Positions 24,783 to 31,486 of a DNA stretch of 33,159 nucleotides are shown in pieces. The notes under the pieces are model-generated. The model was given only the letters and a program-made list of their open reading frames with translations, made no database searches and was not told where the DNA came from. The stretch is from Hydrogenophilus sp. (lineage in GTDB: Bacteria > Pseudomonadota > Gammaproteobacteria > Burkholderiales > Thiobacillaceae), in assembly GCA_020725195.1 (NCBI GenBank), contig DYFL01000025.1, forward strand, positions 1 to 33,159. Reading direction: 5' to 3'. The position numbers and the translations under genes are program-made. Every line of letters begins with the position of its first letter. Within the stretch, counting starts at the first letter, position 1.

Positions 24783-25676
24783 GTGGACCGGCACTCCGCC
24801 TCCTCCCGCCTGAGCCGCATCGCCCATTGGGAGCCCGGCCCCGCGCAGCGCCGGGCGGTGGTGCTGGCGGGGCTGGCGGCCGTCGTCCTGGTCGGCCTGC
24901 TGCACCTGGCCACGGGGCCGGCCCTGGAGTTCCACGCCTTCTACCTCCTGCCGGTGATCCTGGTGGCCTGGTACGCAGGCCACGCGGCCGGGCTCCTCCT
25001 CGTCCTCGCCAGCATCGCGGGCTGGATCGCCACGGACTGGAGCCTCAGGGGCGGCGAGGCCTTCTCCGCCACCGCCCTCTTCAACGAGGCGGTGCGCCTG
25101 GCCGTGCTGCTCTGGGCCGCCGCCGTCAGCGCCGAGCTGCGCCGGGTGCTGCGCCGGGAGGCGGAGCTCGCCCGGCTGGACCCGCTCACCCGCCTGGCCA
25201 ACCGGCGCATGTTCTACGAGGCGGGGCGGCGCGAGCTGGGTCTGGCGCAGCGCCAGGGCCAGCCGGTCACCGTCATGTTCCTCGACCTGGACGATTTCAA
25301 GGCCGTCAACGACACCCAGGGCCACCAGGCGGGCGACGCCCTGCTGCGTGCCGTGGCCGACGGCCTGGGGCGCGCCATCCGCGCCTCCGACCTGGCCGGG
25401 CGCCTGGGCGGCGACGAGTTCGCCCTGCTGCTGCCGGGCATGGGCGCCGAGGCCGCGGCGGAATTCGCCGCCAGGCTCCGGGCCGATCTCCTGGAGCGCC
25501 TCGCGGCCGGCGGCTGGTCCCGGGTCGGCGTCAGCCTCGGGGTGGTCAGCTACGCGGCCCCCCCGGCCGACTTCGACGCCGTGGTCGCCCGGGCCGACGC
25601 GCTCATGTACGAGGTCAAGGCCGCCGGCAAGAACGCCGTCCGCCAGCGGATGGTCGGCGCGGGGGAGGGGGCATGA
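24783..25676 (+). CDS. Membrane diguanylate cyclase (GGDEF)
   Basis: The 297-aa protein has an N-terminal membrane sensor with four or so hydrophobic helices (about 25-118), then a GGDEF domain. The active site is intact: RLGGDEF (GGDEF at 209-213), with the metal-binding aspartate in LDLDDFKAVND. The product-inhibition I-site RASD (200-203) has the standard five-residue spacing. It should make cyclic di-GMP from GTP and be feedback-regulated. The start is a GTG. Its stop overlaps the ATG of mnhE of the second Mrp-like operon by 4 nt, so both are translated from one message. What the membrane part senses is unknown. Confidence 0.92.
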   Translation: MDRHSASSRLSRIAHWEPGPAQRRAVVLAGLAAVVLVGLLHLATGPALEFHAFYLLPVILVAWYAGHAAGLLLVLASIAGWIATDWSLRGGEAFSATALFNEAVRLAVLLWAAAVSAELRRVLRREAELARLDPLTRLANRRMFYEAGRRELGLAQRQGQPVTVMFLDLDDFKAVNDTQGHQAGDALLRAVADGLGRAIRASDLAGRLGGDEFALLLPGMGAEAAAEFAARLRADLLERLAAGGWSRVGVSLGVVSYAAPPADFDAVVARADALMYEVKAAGKNAVRQRMVGAGEGA

Positions 25677-26164
25677 GCCGCGCCGGGCTGCGCGGGCGCG
25701 TCATGGCCGGGCGCATCGGCCTCTTCGCCCTGCTCTGGTGGGCCCTGGCCGGGGGCGACGCGCGGGCCTGGGGGGTGGGCGTCCCGGTGGTGGCGGCGGC
25801 GGCCCTCGCCAGCCTGAGGCTCTGGCCGCCGAGCGGCCTGCGCCTTGCCCGCCTGCCCGCCTTCCTGGGCTTCTTCCTCTGGCAGTCCCTGGGCGGCGGC
25901 CTGGCGGTGGCGCGGCTCGCCCTGCGGCCGCGGCTCGCGCTGCGGCCCGGGCTGCTGAGCCTGCCGCTGCGCCTGCCGCCGGGTCCGGGCCGGGTGCTGC
26001 TCGCCGGCCTGCTGAGCCTGCTGCCGGGCACGGTGAGCGCCGGCCTGGAGCGGGACATCCTGCGCCTGCACACGCTCGACCGCGGCCTCACGTCGGAGGC
26101 GGGGCTGCGCGCCGCCGAGGCGCAGGTGGCCCGGCTGCTGGGGCTGGAGCTGGGCCATGGCTGA
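25673..26164 (+). CDS. Mrp-like subunit E of the second antiporter operon
   Basis: This 163-aa MnhE homologue has hydrophobic N-terminal helices and the conserved LLSLLPGTVSA motif, followed by the usual cytosolic tail (DILRLHTLDRGL). It is clearly diverged from the first-operon MnhE, where the same motif reads LLANTICLTPGTVSA. The ATG overlaps the diguanylate cyclase stop (ATGA) and has GGGGGAGGGGG upstream. A long upstream extension of the same frame lies within the two preceding genes and is not real. Its 3' end overlaps the next gene by 8 nt. Confidence 0.9.
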   Translation: MSRAGLRGRVMAGRIGLFALLWWALAGGDARAWGVGVPVVAAAALASLRLWPPSGLRLARLPAFLGFFLWQSLGGGLAVARLALRPRLALRPGLLSLPLRLPPGPGRVLLAGLLSLLPGTVSAGLERDILRLHTLDRGLTSEAGLRAAEAQVARLLGLELGHG

Positions 26165-26432
26165 GCTCGCCGGCTGGCTCGCCGCCTTCCTGCTCGCCAA
26201 CCTGCTCGTGGCCCTGGTCCGGGTGGCGCGCGGGCCCACCCAGGCCGACCGCATGCTCGCGGCCCTGCTCTTCGGCACCACCGGCGTGGCGCTGCTGCTG
26301 CTGCTCGCCGAGGCGCAGGCCGAGCCCGCCCTGATCGACGCGGCCCTGGTCTTCGCCCTGCTCGCGGCCATCGCCGGGGCGGCCTTCGCCCAGCGGGCCT
26401 GGCGGGAGGAGGGGGGCGATGAGCGCCGTTGA
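26157..26432 (+). CDS. Mrp-like subunit F of the second antiporter operon
   Basis: This 91-aa, three-helix protein has the MnhF motif VARGPTQADRMLAALLFG, with the conserved aspartate retained. The residues after it differ from canonical MnhF (LLFGTTG rather than LDTLYVN). The start overlaps the preceding E gene by 8 nt and the end overlaps the G gene by 14 nt. It is a membrane subunit of the second Mrp-like complex. Confidence 0.88.
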   Translation: MAELAGWLAAFLLANLLVALVRVARGPTQADRMLAALLFGTTGVALLLLLAEAQAEPALIDAALVFALLAAIAGAAFAQRAWREEGGDERR

Positions 26433-26727
26433 CCTTGCCTCCGCCGCCCTGTGGCTCGCCGGCGCCGGCTTCTTCCTGGCCGGCACCGCGGGCCTGCTGC
26501 GCTTCCCCGACGTCTACACCCGCCTGCACGCCCTGGCCAAGGTGGACAACCTGGGCCTGGGCCTGGTCGTCCTCGGCCTGCTCGTGCGCGCCGAGGGCCC
26601 GGCCGCGGCGCTGAAGCTCGTCCTGGTCTGGCTCCTGGCCCTGTTCGCCAGCGCCACGGTGAGCTACCTCATCGCTCGCCGGGCCCTGCGCCGCGGCATC
26701 GAGCCCTGGCGAGGGGAGGGGCCATGA
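26419..26727 (+). CDS. Mrp-like subunit G of the second antiporter operon
   Basis: The product is 102 aa with the MnhG hallmark GLLRFPDVYTRLHALAKVDNLG (around residues 26-47), where canonical proteins have RLRDFYTRLHGPTKATTLG. Three hydrophobic helices are present. The ATG lies within the end of subunit F and the stop overlaps the next gene's ATG by 4 nt. Identification as MnhG is secure. Confidence 0.9.
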   Translation: MSAVDLASAALWLAGAGFFLAGTAGLLRFPDVYTRLHALAKVDNLGLGLVVLGLLVRAEGPAAALKLVLVWLLALFASATVSYLIARRALRRGIEPWRGEGP

Positions 26728-26987
26728 GCGCCTTCGACCTGCTCCTCGCCCTCGCCCTGCTGCTCACCGCCTGGCGGGCGCTGGCCTCCCCGGAGCTGTT
26801 CCGCGCCGTGGTGCTGTTCATCGTCTTCGGCCTGCTCATGGCCCTGGCCTGGGCGCGCCTGGCGGCCCCCGACATCGCCCTGGCCGAGGCGGCCATCGGC
26901 GCCGGGCTCACCGGCGCCCTGCTGCTCGACGCCGTGGGCCACCTGCGCCGCGGCTTGCGCAGGAAAACCCCGCGGAGGGGGCCATGA
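26724..26987 (+). CDS. DUF4040 (MbhD-like) subunit, a detached MrpA tail domain
   Basis: The 87-aa, three-helix protein contains FRAVVLFIVFGLLMALAWA and then APDIALAEAAIGAGLTGALLL, the DUF4040/MbhD signature. In canonical Mrp systems this domain is part of the large MrpA subunit; in hydrogenase-type and some Mrp-like complexes it is separate, as here. It is probably the membrane linker between the E-F-G/B-C part and the antiporter-like subunits. The ATG at 26724 has GGGAGGGG upstream. The stop overlaps the start of the broken thioredoxin-fold gene by 4 nt. Confidence 0.9.
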   Translation: MSAFDLLLALALLLTAWRALASPELFRAVVLFIVFGLLMALAWARLAAPDIALAEAAIGAGLTGALLLDAVGHLRRGLRRKTPRRGP

Positions 26988-27476
26988 GGCCGTTCGCGGC
27001 GGCGCTGCTCTTGGCGCTGGCCCTGGCGTCCGGCGCGCAGGCCTGCCCGTGGAAGCATCCTCGAAGACGTGCCGCTGGAGCACGTCGAACTGGGACGCTA
27101 CCGGGAGGCGCTGGGCGAGGATGAGCGGCCCGTCATCGTCTTTTTCTATGCCAACGTGGACGACGAATCCCAGCGGGTGGCGACGCTGATCCGCTACCTG
27201 GCCCCGGACTACGGCGAGCGCATCCGCTTCTACGCGGTGCGGGTGTCCGACCACGGCAAGCCGCCGCCGCGGCTGGCGCAGGAGCTGGCCGAGAGCCACG
27301 GCGTCGAGAGCACGCCCGGCGTCCTGTTCTATCGCAACGTGGGCGGCCAGCTCACGCTCGCCCAGGAGGAATACATCGACCCGGACTTCCGGGAGTTCCG
27401 CAGCCCCGGGATGCTGCTCTGGCGAACCTATTACCAGACGGTCCAGCGCGAGCTGGACCGTCTGCTCGCGGACTAG
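26984..27476 (+). pseudogene. Exported thioredoxin-fold protein split by a one-base frameshift
   Basis: The ATG at 26984, coupled to the preceding gene, begins a signal peptide (MRPFAAALLLALALASG, cleavage expected after AQA, residue 20), but this frame stops at 27122-27124. The +1 frame from about 27054 encodes SILEDVPLEHVELGRYREAL and a thioredoxin-like domain (VIVFFYANVDD; the cis-proline region ESTPGVLFYRN), ending at 27476. One extra base near 27053 (TGGAAGC instead of TGGAGC) would explain the break. There is no CxxC at the active-site position, so it would not be a classical oxidoreductase. It could be a true pseudogene, a sequencing error, or programmed slippage. Translation from the GTG at 27069 would give a cytosolic 135-aa protein. 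Confidence 0.75.
27435..27464 (+). other. Perfect 13-bp hairpin at the end of the thioredoxin-fold gene
   Basis: CAGACGGTCCAGC (27435-27447) and GCTGGACCGTCTG (27452-27464) are perfect complements around GCGA, a GNRA tetraloop. It ends 9 nt before the stop codon region and no T-run follows. It would be a very stable mRNA structure inside the operon, between the first half (E-F-G-DUF4040) and the second half (B-C-D-D-D). Confidence 0.85.
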
Positions 27477-27485
27477 CGGACTAGC

Positions 27486-28217
27486 ATGGCCCGCTCTGCG
27501 CCCCTCCCGACGGCCCGGTCCAGGATGAAAAAGGCGCTGCAATGGACGGTCGCGGCCCTGTGCGCGCTCCTCGCCGCCGCATTGACGGTGGCCCTCCTGG
27601 CCCTGCCCGGGGCGCCGGTGCGGCTCGCCGCCGAGGTGGAGGCGCAGCTGCCGGCGAGCGGTGTGGCGCACCCGGTGACCGCGGTGCTGCTCAACTTCCG
27701 CGGCTACGACACCCTGCTGGAGGTGGCGGTGCTGCTGCTCGCGCTGCTGGGCATGCTGGCGGCGGGGGCGGGGCCGCGGGCGCTCGCCGTGCCGCCCGAT
27801 CCCCTCCTCGCCGTGCCGCCCGATCCCCTCCTCGCCGGCCTGGCCCGGACGCTCGCCCCGCTGATGCTGCTGGTGGCGGGCTACCTGCTCTGGGCCGGGG
27901 CGCACCGCCCGGGCGGGGCCTTCCAGGCCGGGGCGGTGCTGGCGGCCGCGGCGGTGCTGCTGCGCCTGGCCGGCCTGCTGCCCGCCTGGGCGCGGCCCGG
28001 GCGGCGCCTGCGCCTCGCCTGGGCGGCGGGCTTCGCGCTCTTCCTCCTGGCCGCGGCCGGCGGGCTCGCCGCCGGCGCCCTGCTGCGCTACCCGCCGGAC
28101 TGGGCGGGGGCGCTGATCCTCGCCATCGAGGCGGGCCTCACCTTCTCGCTCGGGCTGATCCTCGCCGGCCTCTTCCTCGCCGGCCCCGAGGCGCCGCGCG
28201 GCGGGGGCGGGGCGTGA
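27486..28217 (+). CDS. Mrp-like subunit B with MbhE segment (second operon)
   Basis: The product is 243 aa. An N-terminal helix is followed by VLLNFRGYDTLLEVAVLLLALLG (about 67-90), the MbhE motif that ends canonical MrpA, and then an MnhB domain with LLVAGYLLWAGAHRPGGAFQAG, matching the [15 protein letters not shown] loop of the first operon. The two are joined here by an exact 24-bp tandem duplication that encodes LAVPPDPL twice. Two starts are possible: ATG 27486 or ATG 27525 (MKKALQW); neither has a good ribosome-binding site, and the second gives the more typical N-terminus. The stop overlaps the C gene's GTG by 4 nt. Confidence 0.87.
   Translation: MARSAPLPTARSRMKKALQWTVAALCALLAAALTVALLALPGAPVRLAAEVEAQLPASGVAHPVTAVLLNFRGYDTLLEVAVLLLALLGMLAAGAGPRALAVPPDPLLAVPPDPLLAGLARTLAPLMLLVAGYLLWAGAHRPGGAFQAGAVLAAAAVLLRLAGLLPAWARPGRRLRLAWAAGFALFLLAAAGGLAAGALLRYPPDWAGALILAIEAGLTFSLGLILAGLFLAGPEAPRGGGGA
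27783..27830 (+). repeat. Exact 24-bp tandem duplication in the mnhB-like gene
   Basis: Bases 27783-27806 are repeated without mismatch at 27807-27830. The unit begins CTCGCCGTGCCGCCC and ends GATCCCCTC. It adds 8 residues to the linker of the B subunit and keeps the frame, so it looks recent. Confidence 0.9.
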
Positions 28218-28525
28218 GCGCGGGGCTCTTCTACGCCCTGACGGGCGGCCTGCTCTTCGCCCTGGGCCTGGCCGGACTCATCCTGCGCGCGCACGTCCTG
28301 AGGAAGCTGCTCGCCTTCAACATCCTGGGCAGCGGCGCCTTCCTGGTCCTGGTCGGCCTGGGCGGGCGCGACGGCACGCCCGACCCGGTGACCCAGGCCA
28401 TGGTGCTCACCGGCATCGTGGTGGCGGTGGCGGCCACCGCCCTGGGGCTCGCCCTGGCGCGCCGGCTGCTGGAGCTGACCGGGGACATGGCCCTGCCCGG
28501 CGAGGCGCCGCATGGCGACGACTGA
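28214..28525 (+). CDS. Mrp-like subunit C of the second antiporter operon (NuoK-like)
   Basis: The 103-aa, three-helix protein has the MnhC signature DPVTQAMVLTGIVVAVAATAL, comparable with DPLPQALVLTAIVISFAMTA in the first operon. The start is the GTG at 28214, overlapping the B stop (GTGA). The open frame extends far upstream, but that part lies inside the B gene. The end overlaps the following antiporter-like subunit by 14 nt. Confidence 0.9.
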   Translation: MSAGLFYALTGGLLFALGLAGLILRAHVLRKLLAFNILGSGAFLVLVGLGGRDGTPDPVTQAMVLTGIVVAVAATALGLALARRLLELTGDMALPGEAPHGDD

Positions 28526-29978
28526 GCTTGCCGACCCCATCCCCTGGCTCGTCCTGCTGCCGCTCGCCTGGGCCACGGCGGCCTTCGTGCTGGGGCCGGG
28601 GCGGGGCGGGCGGCTCGCCGTGGCCGGGCTCGCCGTCCAGGCCGCCCTGGCCCTGGCGCTCGCCGCCGAGGTGCTGGAGGCGGGGCCGCGCCGCTACGCC
28701 GTGGGCGGCTGGGCCGCGCCCCTGGGCATCGAGCTGCTGGCCGACGGGCTCGCCGCCTTCATGCTCGCGACGACGGCGGCGGTGGCGCTGCCGGTGGCAG
28801 TCTATGCCCGCGGCTATTTCCGCGCCGTGTCGCGCAGCGACGCCCACCCGAAGGGCGCCACCTGGTTCTGGCCCCTGACGGGCTACCTGGTGGCGGCGCT
28901 CGACGTGCTGTTCCTCGCCGCCGACCTCTTCAACCTCTACGTCGGCCTGGAGCTCCTGGGCCTGGCGGCGGTGGGCCTGACCGCGCTGACCGGCGAGCGG
29001 GCGGCGGTGGCGGCGGCGCTGCGCTATCTGCTCGCCAGCCTGCTGGGCTCGGGGGCCTACCTCATGGGGGTGGCCCTGGTCTACGGCGCCTACGGCACGG
29101 TGTCCCTGGCGACCCTCGCGCCCCTGATCGAGCCCCTGCCGGCGGTGGCGCTGGCGGCGGGGCTGATGGCGGCGGGGCTCGCGCTCAAGACCGCGCTCTT
29201 CCCCCTGCACTTCTGGCTGCCGCCGGCCCACGGCGGGGCGGCGAGCCCGGTCTCGGCCCTGCTCTCGGCCCTGGTGGTCAAGGCCTCCTTCTACCTGCTG
29301 CTGCGCCTGTGGTTCGGGATCTACGCCCCCCTGACCACGGCGGCCGCGGCCCAGCTCCTGGGCGCGCTGGGGGCGGCGGCCGTCGTCTGGGGCTCGGTCC
29401 AGGCCCTGCGCCAGGAGCGGCTCAAGATGCTGGTGGCCTATTCCACCGTGGCCCAGCTGGGCTACCTCTTCCTGGTCTTCCCCCTCGCCACCGGCACCGG
29501 GCCGGCGGCGGCGGCCGCTGCCTGGGGCGGGGCGCTGCTGCAGGTGCTCGCCCACGGCCTGGCCAAGGCCGCGATGTTCGCGGCGGCCGGGGCCATGGTC
29601 CTCGCCGCCGGGCGGGACGCGGTCGCGGGCCTGGGCGGGGTGGGCGCGCGGCTGCCGCTCAGCCTCTTCGCCTTCGCCCTGGCCGGGGTGACGCTCATGG
29701 GCCTGCCGCCCTCGGGCGGCTTCACGGCGAAATGGCTGCTGCTCAGGGCGGCCCTGGCCTCCGGCCAGTGGTGGTGGGCCGCGGTGCTGGTCGTCGGCGG
29801 CCTGCTCGCCGCCGCCTACGTCTTCCGGGTGCTGCGCCAGGCCTTCCTGCCGGTCGAGGCGGCATCGACGGGCGGTGTGCCGCGCAGCCTGGAGTTCGCC
29901 GCCCTCGCCCTGGCGCTGGGCGGCGTGCTCCTGGGCCTCTTCGGCGAGCGGCCGCTCGCGCTCCTGGGGGTGGGCTGA
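28512..29978 (+). CDS. Mrp-like proton-conducting subunit D1 (second operon)
   Basis: The 488-aa NuoL/M/N-type subunit keeps the standard ion-path residues: E147 in DLFNLYVGLELLGLAAV, K226 in ALKTALFPLHFWLPPAH, the TM8 lysine in ALVVKASFYLLLR, and the TM12 lysine in PPSGGFTAKWLLLR. It is the closest of the three successive subunits to MnhD. Its stop shares a base with the ATG of the next subunit (TGATG). It is presumably an active proton-translocating element of the complex. Confidence 0.9.
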   Translation: MATTELADPIPWLVLLPLAWATAAFVLGPGRGGRLAVAGLAVQAALALALAAEVLEAGPRRYAVGGWAAPLGIELLADGLAAFMLATTAAVALPVAVYARGYFRAVSRSDAHPKGATWFWPLTGYLVAALDVLFLAADLFNLYVGLELLGLAAVGLTALTGERAAVAAALRYLLASLLGSGAYLMGVALVYGAYGTVSLATLAPLIEPLPAVALAAGLMAAGLALKTALFPLHFWLPPAHGGAASPVSALLSALVVKASFYLLLRLWFGIYAPLTTAAAAQLLGALGAAAVVWGSVQALRQERLKMLVAYSTVAQLGYLFLVFPLATGTGPAAAAAAWGGALLQVLAHGLAKAAMFAAAGAMVLAAGRDAVAGLGGVGARLPLSLFAFALAGVTLMGLPPSGGFTAKWLLLRAALASGQWWWAAVLVVGGLLAAAYVFRVLRQAFLPVEAASTGGVPRSLEFAALALALGGVLLGLFGERPLALLGVG

Positions 29979-31486
29979 TGCCGGACGGCCTCCTGCCCCT
30001 GGGGGTGGTGCTGAGCTCCTTCGTGCCGGGGCTGGCGATCTTCTTCCTGGCCGAGGCGCGCCACCGCCTGCGCAGCGCGCTCAACCTCGCCGGGGCGCTC
30101 ACGAAGCTCGCCCTCATCGGGGTCATGCTCTGGGGCGTGCTGCACGACCGCGACTACGTCTTTAGCCACACGGTGCTGCCCGGCCTCGACCTCGTGCTGC
30201 GCGCCGACGCCCTGGCCATGCTCTTCGTCAGCCTGTCGGCGGCGCTGTGGTTCTTCACCACGCTCTACGCCATCGGCTACCTGGAGGGCTCGCCGCAGCG
30301 CAGCCGCTTCTTCGGCTTCTTCAGCCTGTGCGTCACCGCCACCATGGGCATCGCCATGGCGGGCAACCTGTTCAGCTTCTTCCTCTTCTACGAGCTGCTC
30401 ACGCTGGCCACCTATCCCCTGGTGGTGCACCGGGGCACCGAGGCGGCCCTGCGCGCCGGGCGCATCTACCTGGCCTACACCCTGGGCGGGGGCGCGCTGC
30501 TGCTCGTCGGCACGGCCTGGCTCTACGCCCTCGCGGGCCAGGTGGACTTCGTGGCCGGCGGCAGCCTGGCGGGGCTGCCGGAGGAGGCCGCGGGCCGGCT
30601 GCGCCTCGTCTTCCTGCTGCTCGTCGCCGGCCTGGGGGTGAAGGCCGCCCTGGTGCCGCTGCACGGCTGGCTGCCCGTGGCCATGGTGGCCCCGGCGCCG
30701 GTCTCCGCCCTGCTGCACGCGGTGGCGGTGGTCAAGGCCGGGGCCTTCGGCATCGTGCGCGTGGTCTACGAGGTCTACGGGGTGGAGTTCGCCCAGTCCC
30801 TGGGGCTGCTCGTCCCCCTGGCGGCGGCCGCCGCGCTCACCATCGTCTGGGGCAGCCTGCGCGCGCTCTACCAGGACGACCTCAAGCGGCGCCTGGCCTA
30901 TTCCACGGTGAGCCAGGTCGCCTACATCGCCCTGGGGGCCGCCCTCTTCGGCCCGGTGGGCACCATAGGCGGCGTGGTGCACCTGGTGCACCAGGGCGTC
31001 ATGAAGATCACCCTGTTCTTCTGCGCCGGCAACTACGCCGAGACCCTGGGCGTGCACCGGGTCGACGAGCTCGACGGCGCCGGCCGGCGCATGCCCGCCA
31101 CCAGCGTCGCCTTCACCGTCGCCGCCTTCGGCATGATCGGCCTGCCGCCCCTGGCGGGCTTCGTCAGCAAGTGGTACCTGGGCCTGGGCGCCCTGGAGGC
31201 GCAGATGCCCTGGGTGCTGGCGGTGCTGGCCGCCTCCAGCCTGCTCAACGCCGCCTACTTCCTGCCCGTGGTGCATCGCCTGTGGTTTCGGCCCCGCGCC
31301 GGCCCCTGGCCGCAGGAGCACATCCGCGCCCGGGGCGGCTGGGAGACCTCGCGCCTGCTGCTCGTGCCGCCGCTCGCCACCGCCGCCGCCACCCTCGGCT
31401 TCGGCCTCTTCGCCGCCGGCAGCGCCAGCCCGCTCGACTGGGCCAAGCTCGTCGCCGCCCGGGAGTACCTGCAGTGGGTGCCCTGA
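29978..31486 (+). CDS. Mrp-like proton-conducting subunit D2 (second operon)
   Basis: The 502-aa NuoL/M/N-type subunit has E139 in NLFSFFLFYELLTLATY, K222 in GVKAALVPLHGWLPVAM, the TM8 lysine in AVAVVKAGAFGIVR, and K in PPLAGFVSKWYLGLG. The conserved LKRRLAYSTVSQVAY is the usual TM9-10 connection. It is distinct from D1 and not a recent copy. The true start is ATG 29978 (coupled to D1); the same frame open further upstream lies within D1. Confidence 0.9.
   Translation: MPDGLLPLGVVLSSFVPGLAIFFLAEARHRLRSALNLAGALTKLALIGVMLWGVLHDRDYVFSHTVLPGLDLVLRADALAMLFVSLSAALWFFTTLYAIGYLEGSPQRSRFFGFFSLCVTATMGIAMAGNLFSFFLFYELLTLATYPLVVHRGTEAALRAGRIYLAYTLGGGALLLVGTAWLYALAGQVDFVAGGSLAGLPEEAAGRLRLVFLLLVAGLGVKAALVPLHGWLPVAMVAPAPVSALLHAVAVVKAGAFGIVRVVYEVYGVEFAQSLGLLVPLAAAAALTIVWGSLRALYQDDLKRRLAYSTVSQVAYIALGAALFGPVGTIGGVVHLVHQGVMKITLFFCAGNYAETLGVHRVDELDGAGRRMPATSVAFTVAAFGMIGLPPLAGFVSKWYLGLGALEAQMPWVLAVLAASSLLNAAYFLPVVHRLWFRPRAGPWPQEHIRARGGWETSRLLLVPPLATAAATLGFGLFAAGSASPLDWAKLVAAREYLQWVP

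Noticed and set aside
24783-25676. The GGDEF protein as a degenerate, inactive receptor
   Set aside because: GGDEF, the metal-binding aspartate and the I-site are all intact.
27435-27464. The strong hairpin as an intrinsic terminator
   Set aside because: No T-run follows, and the genes on both sides form one tightly spaced operon.
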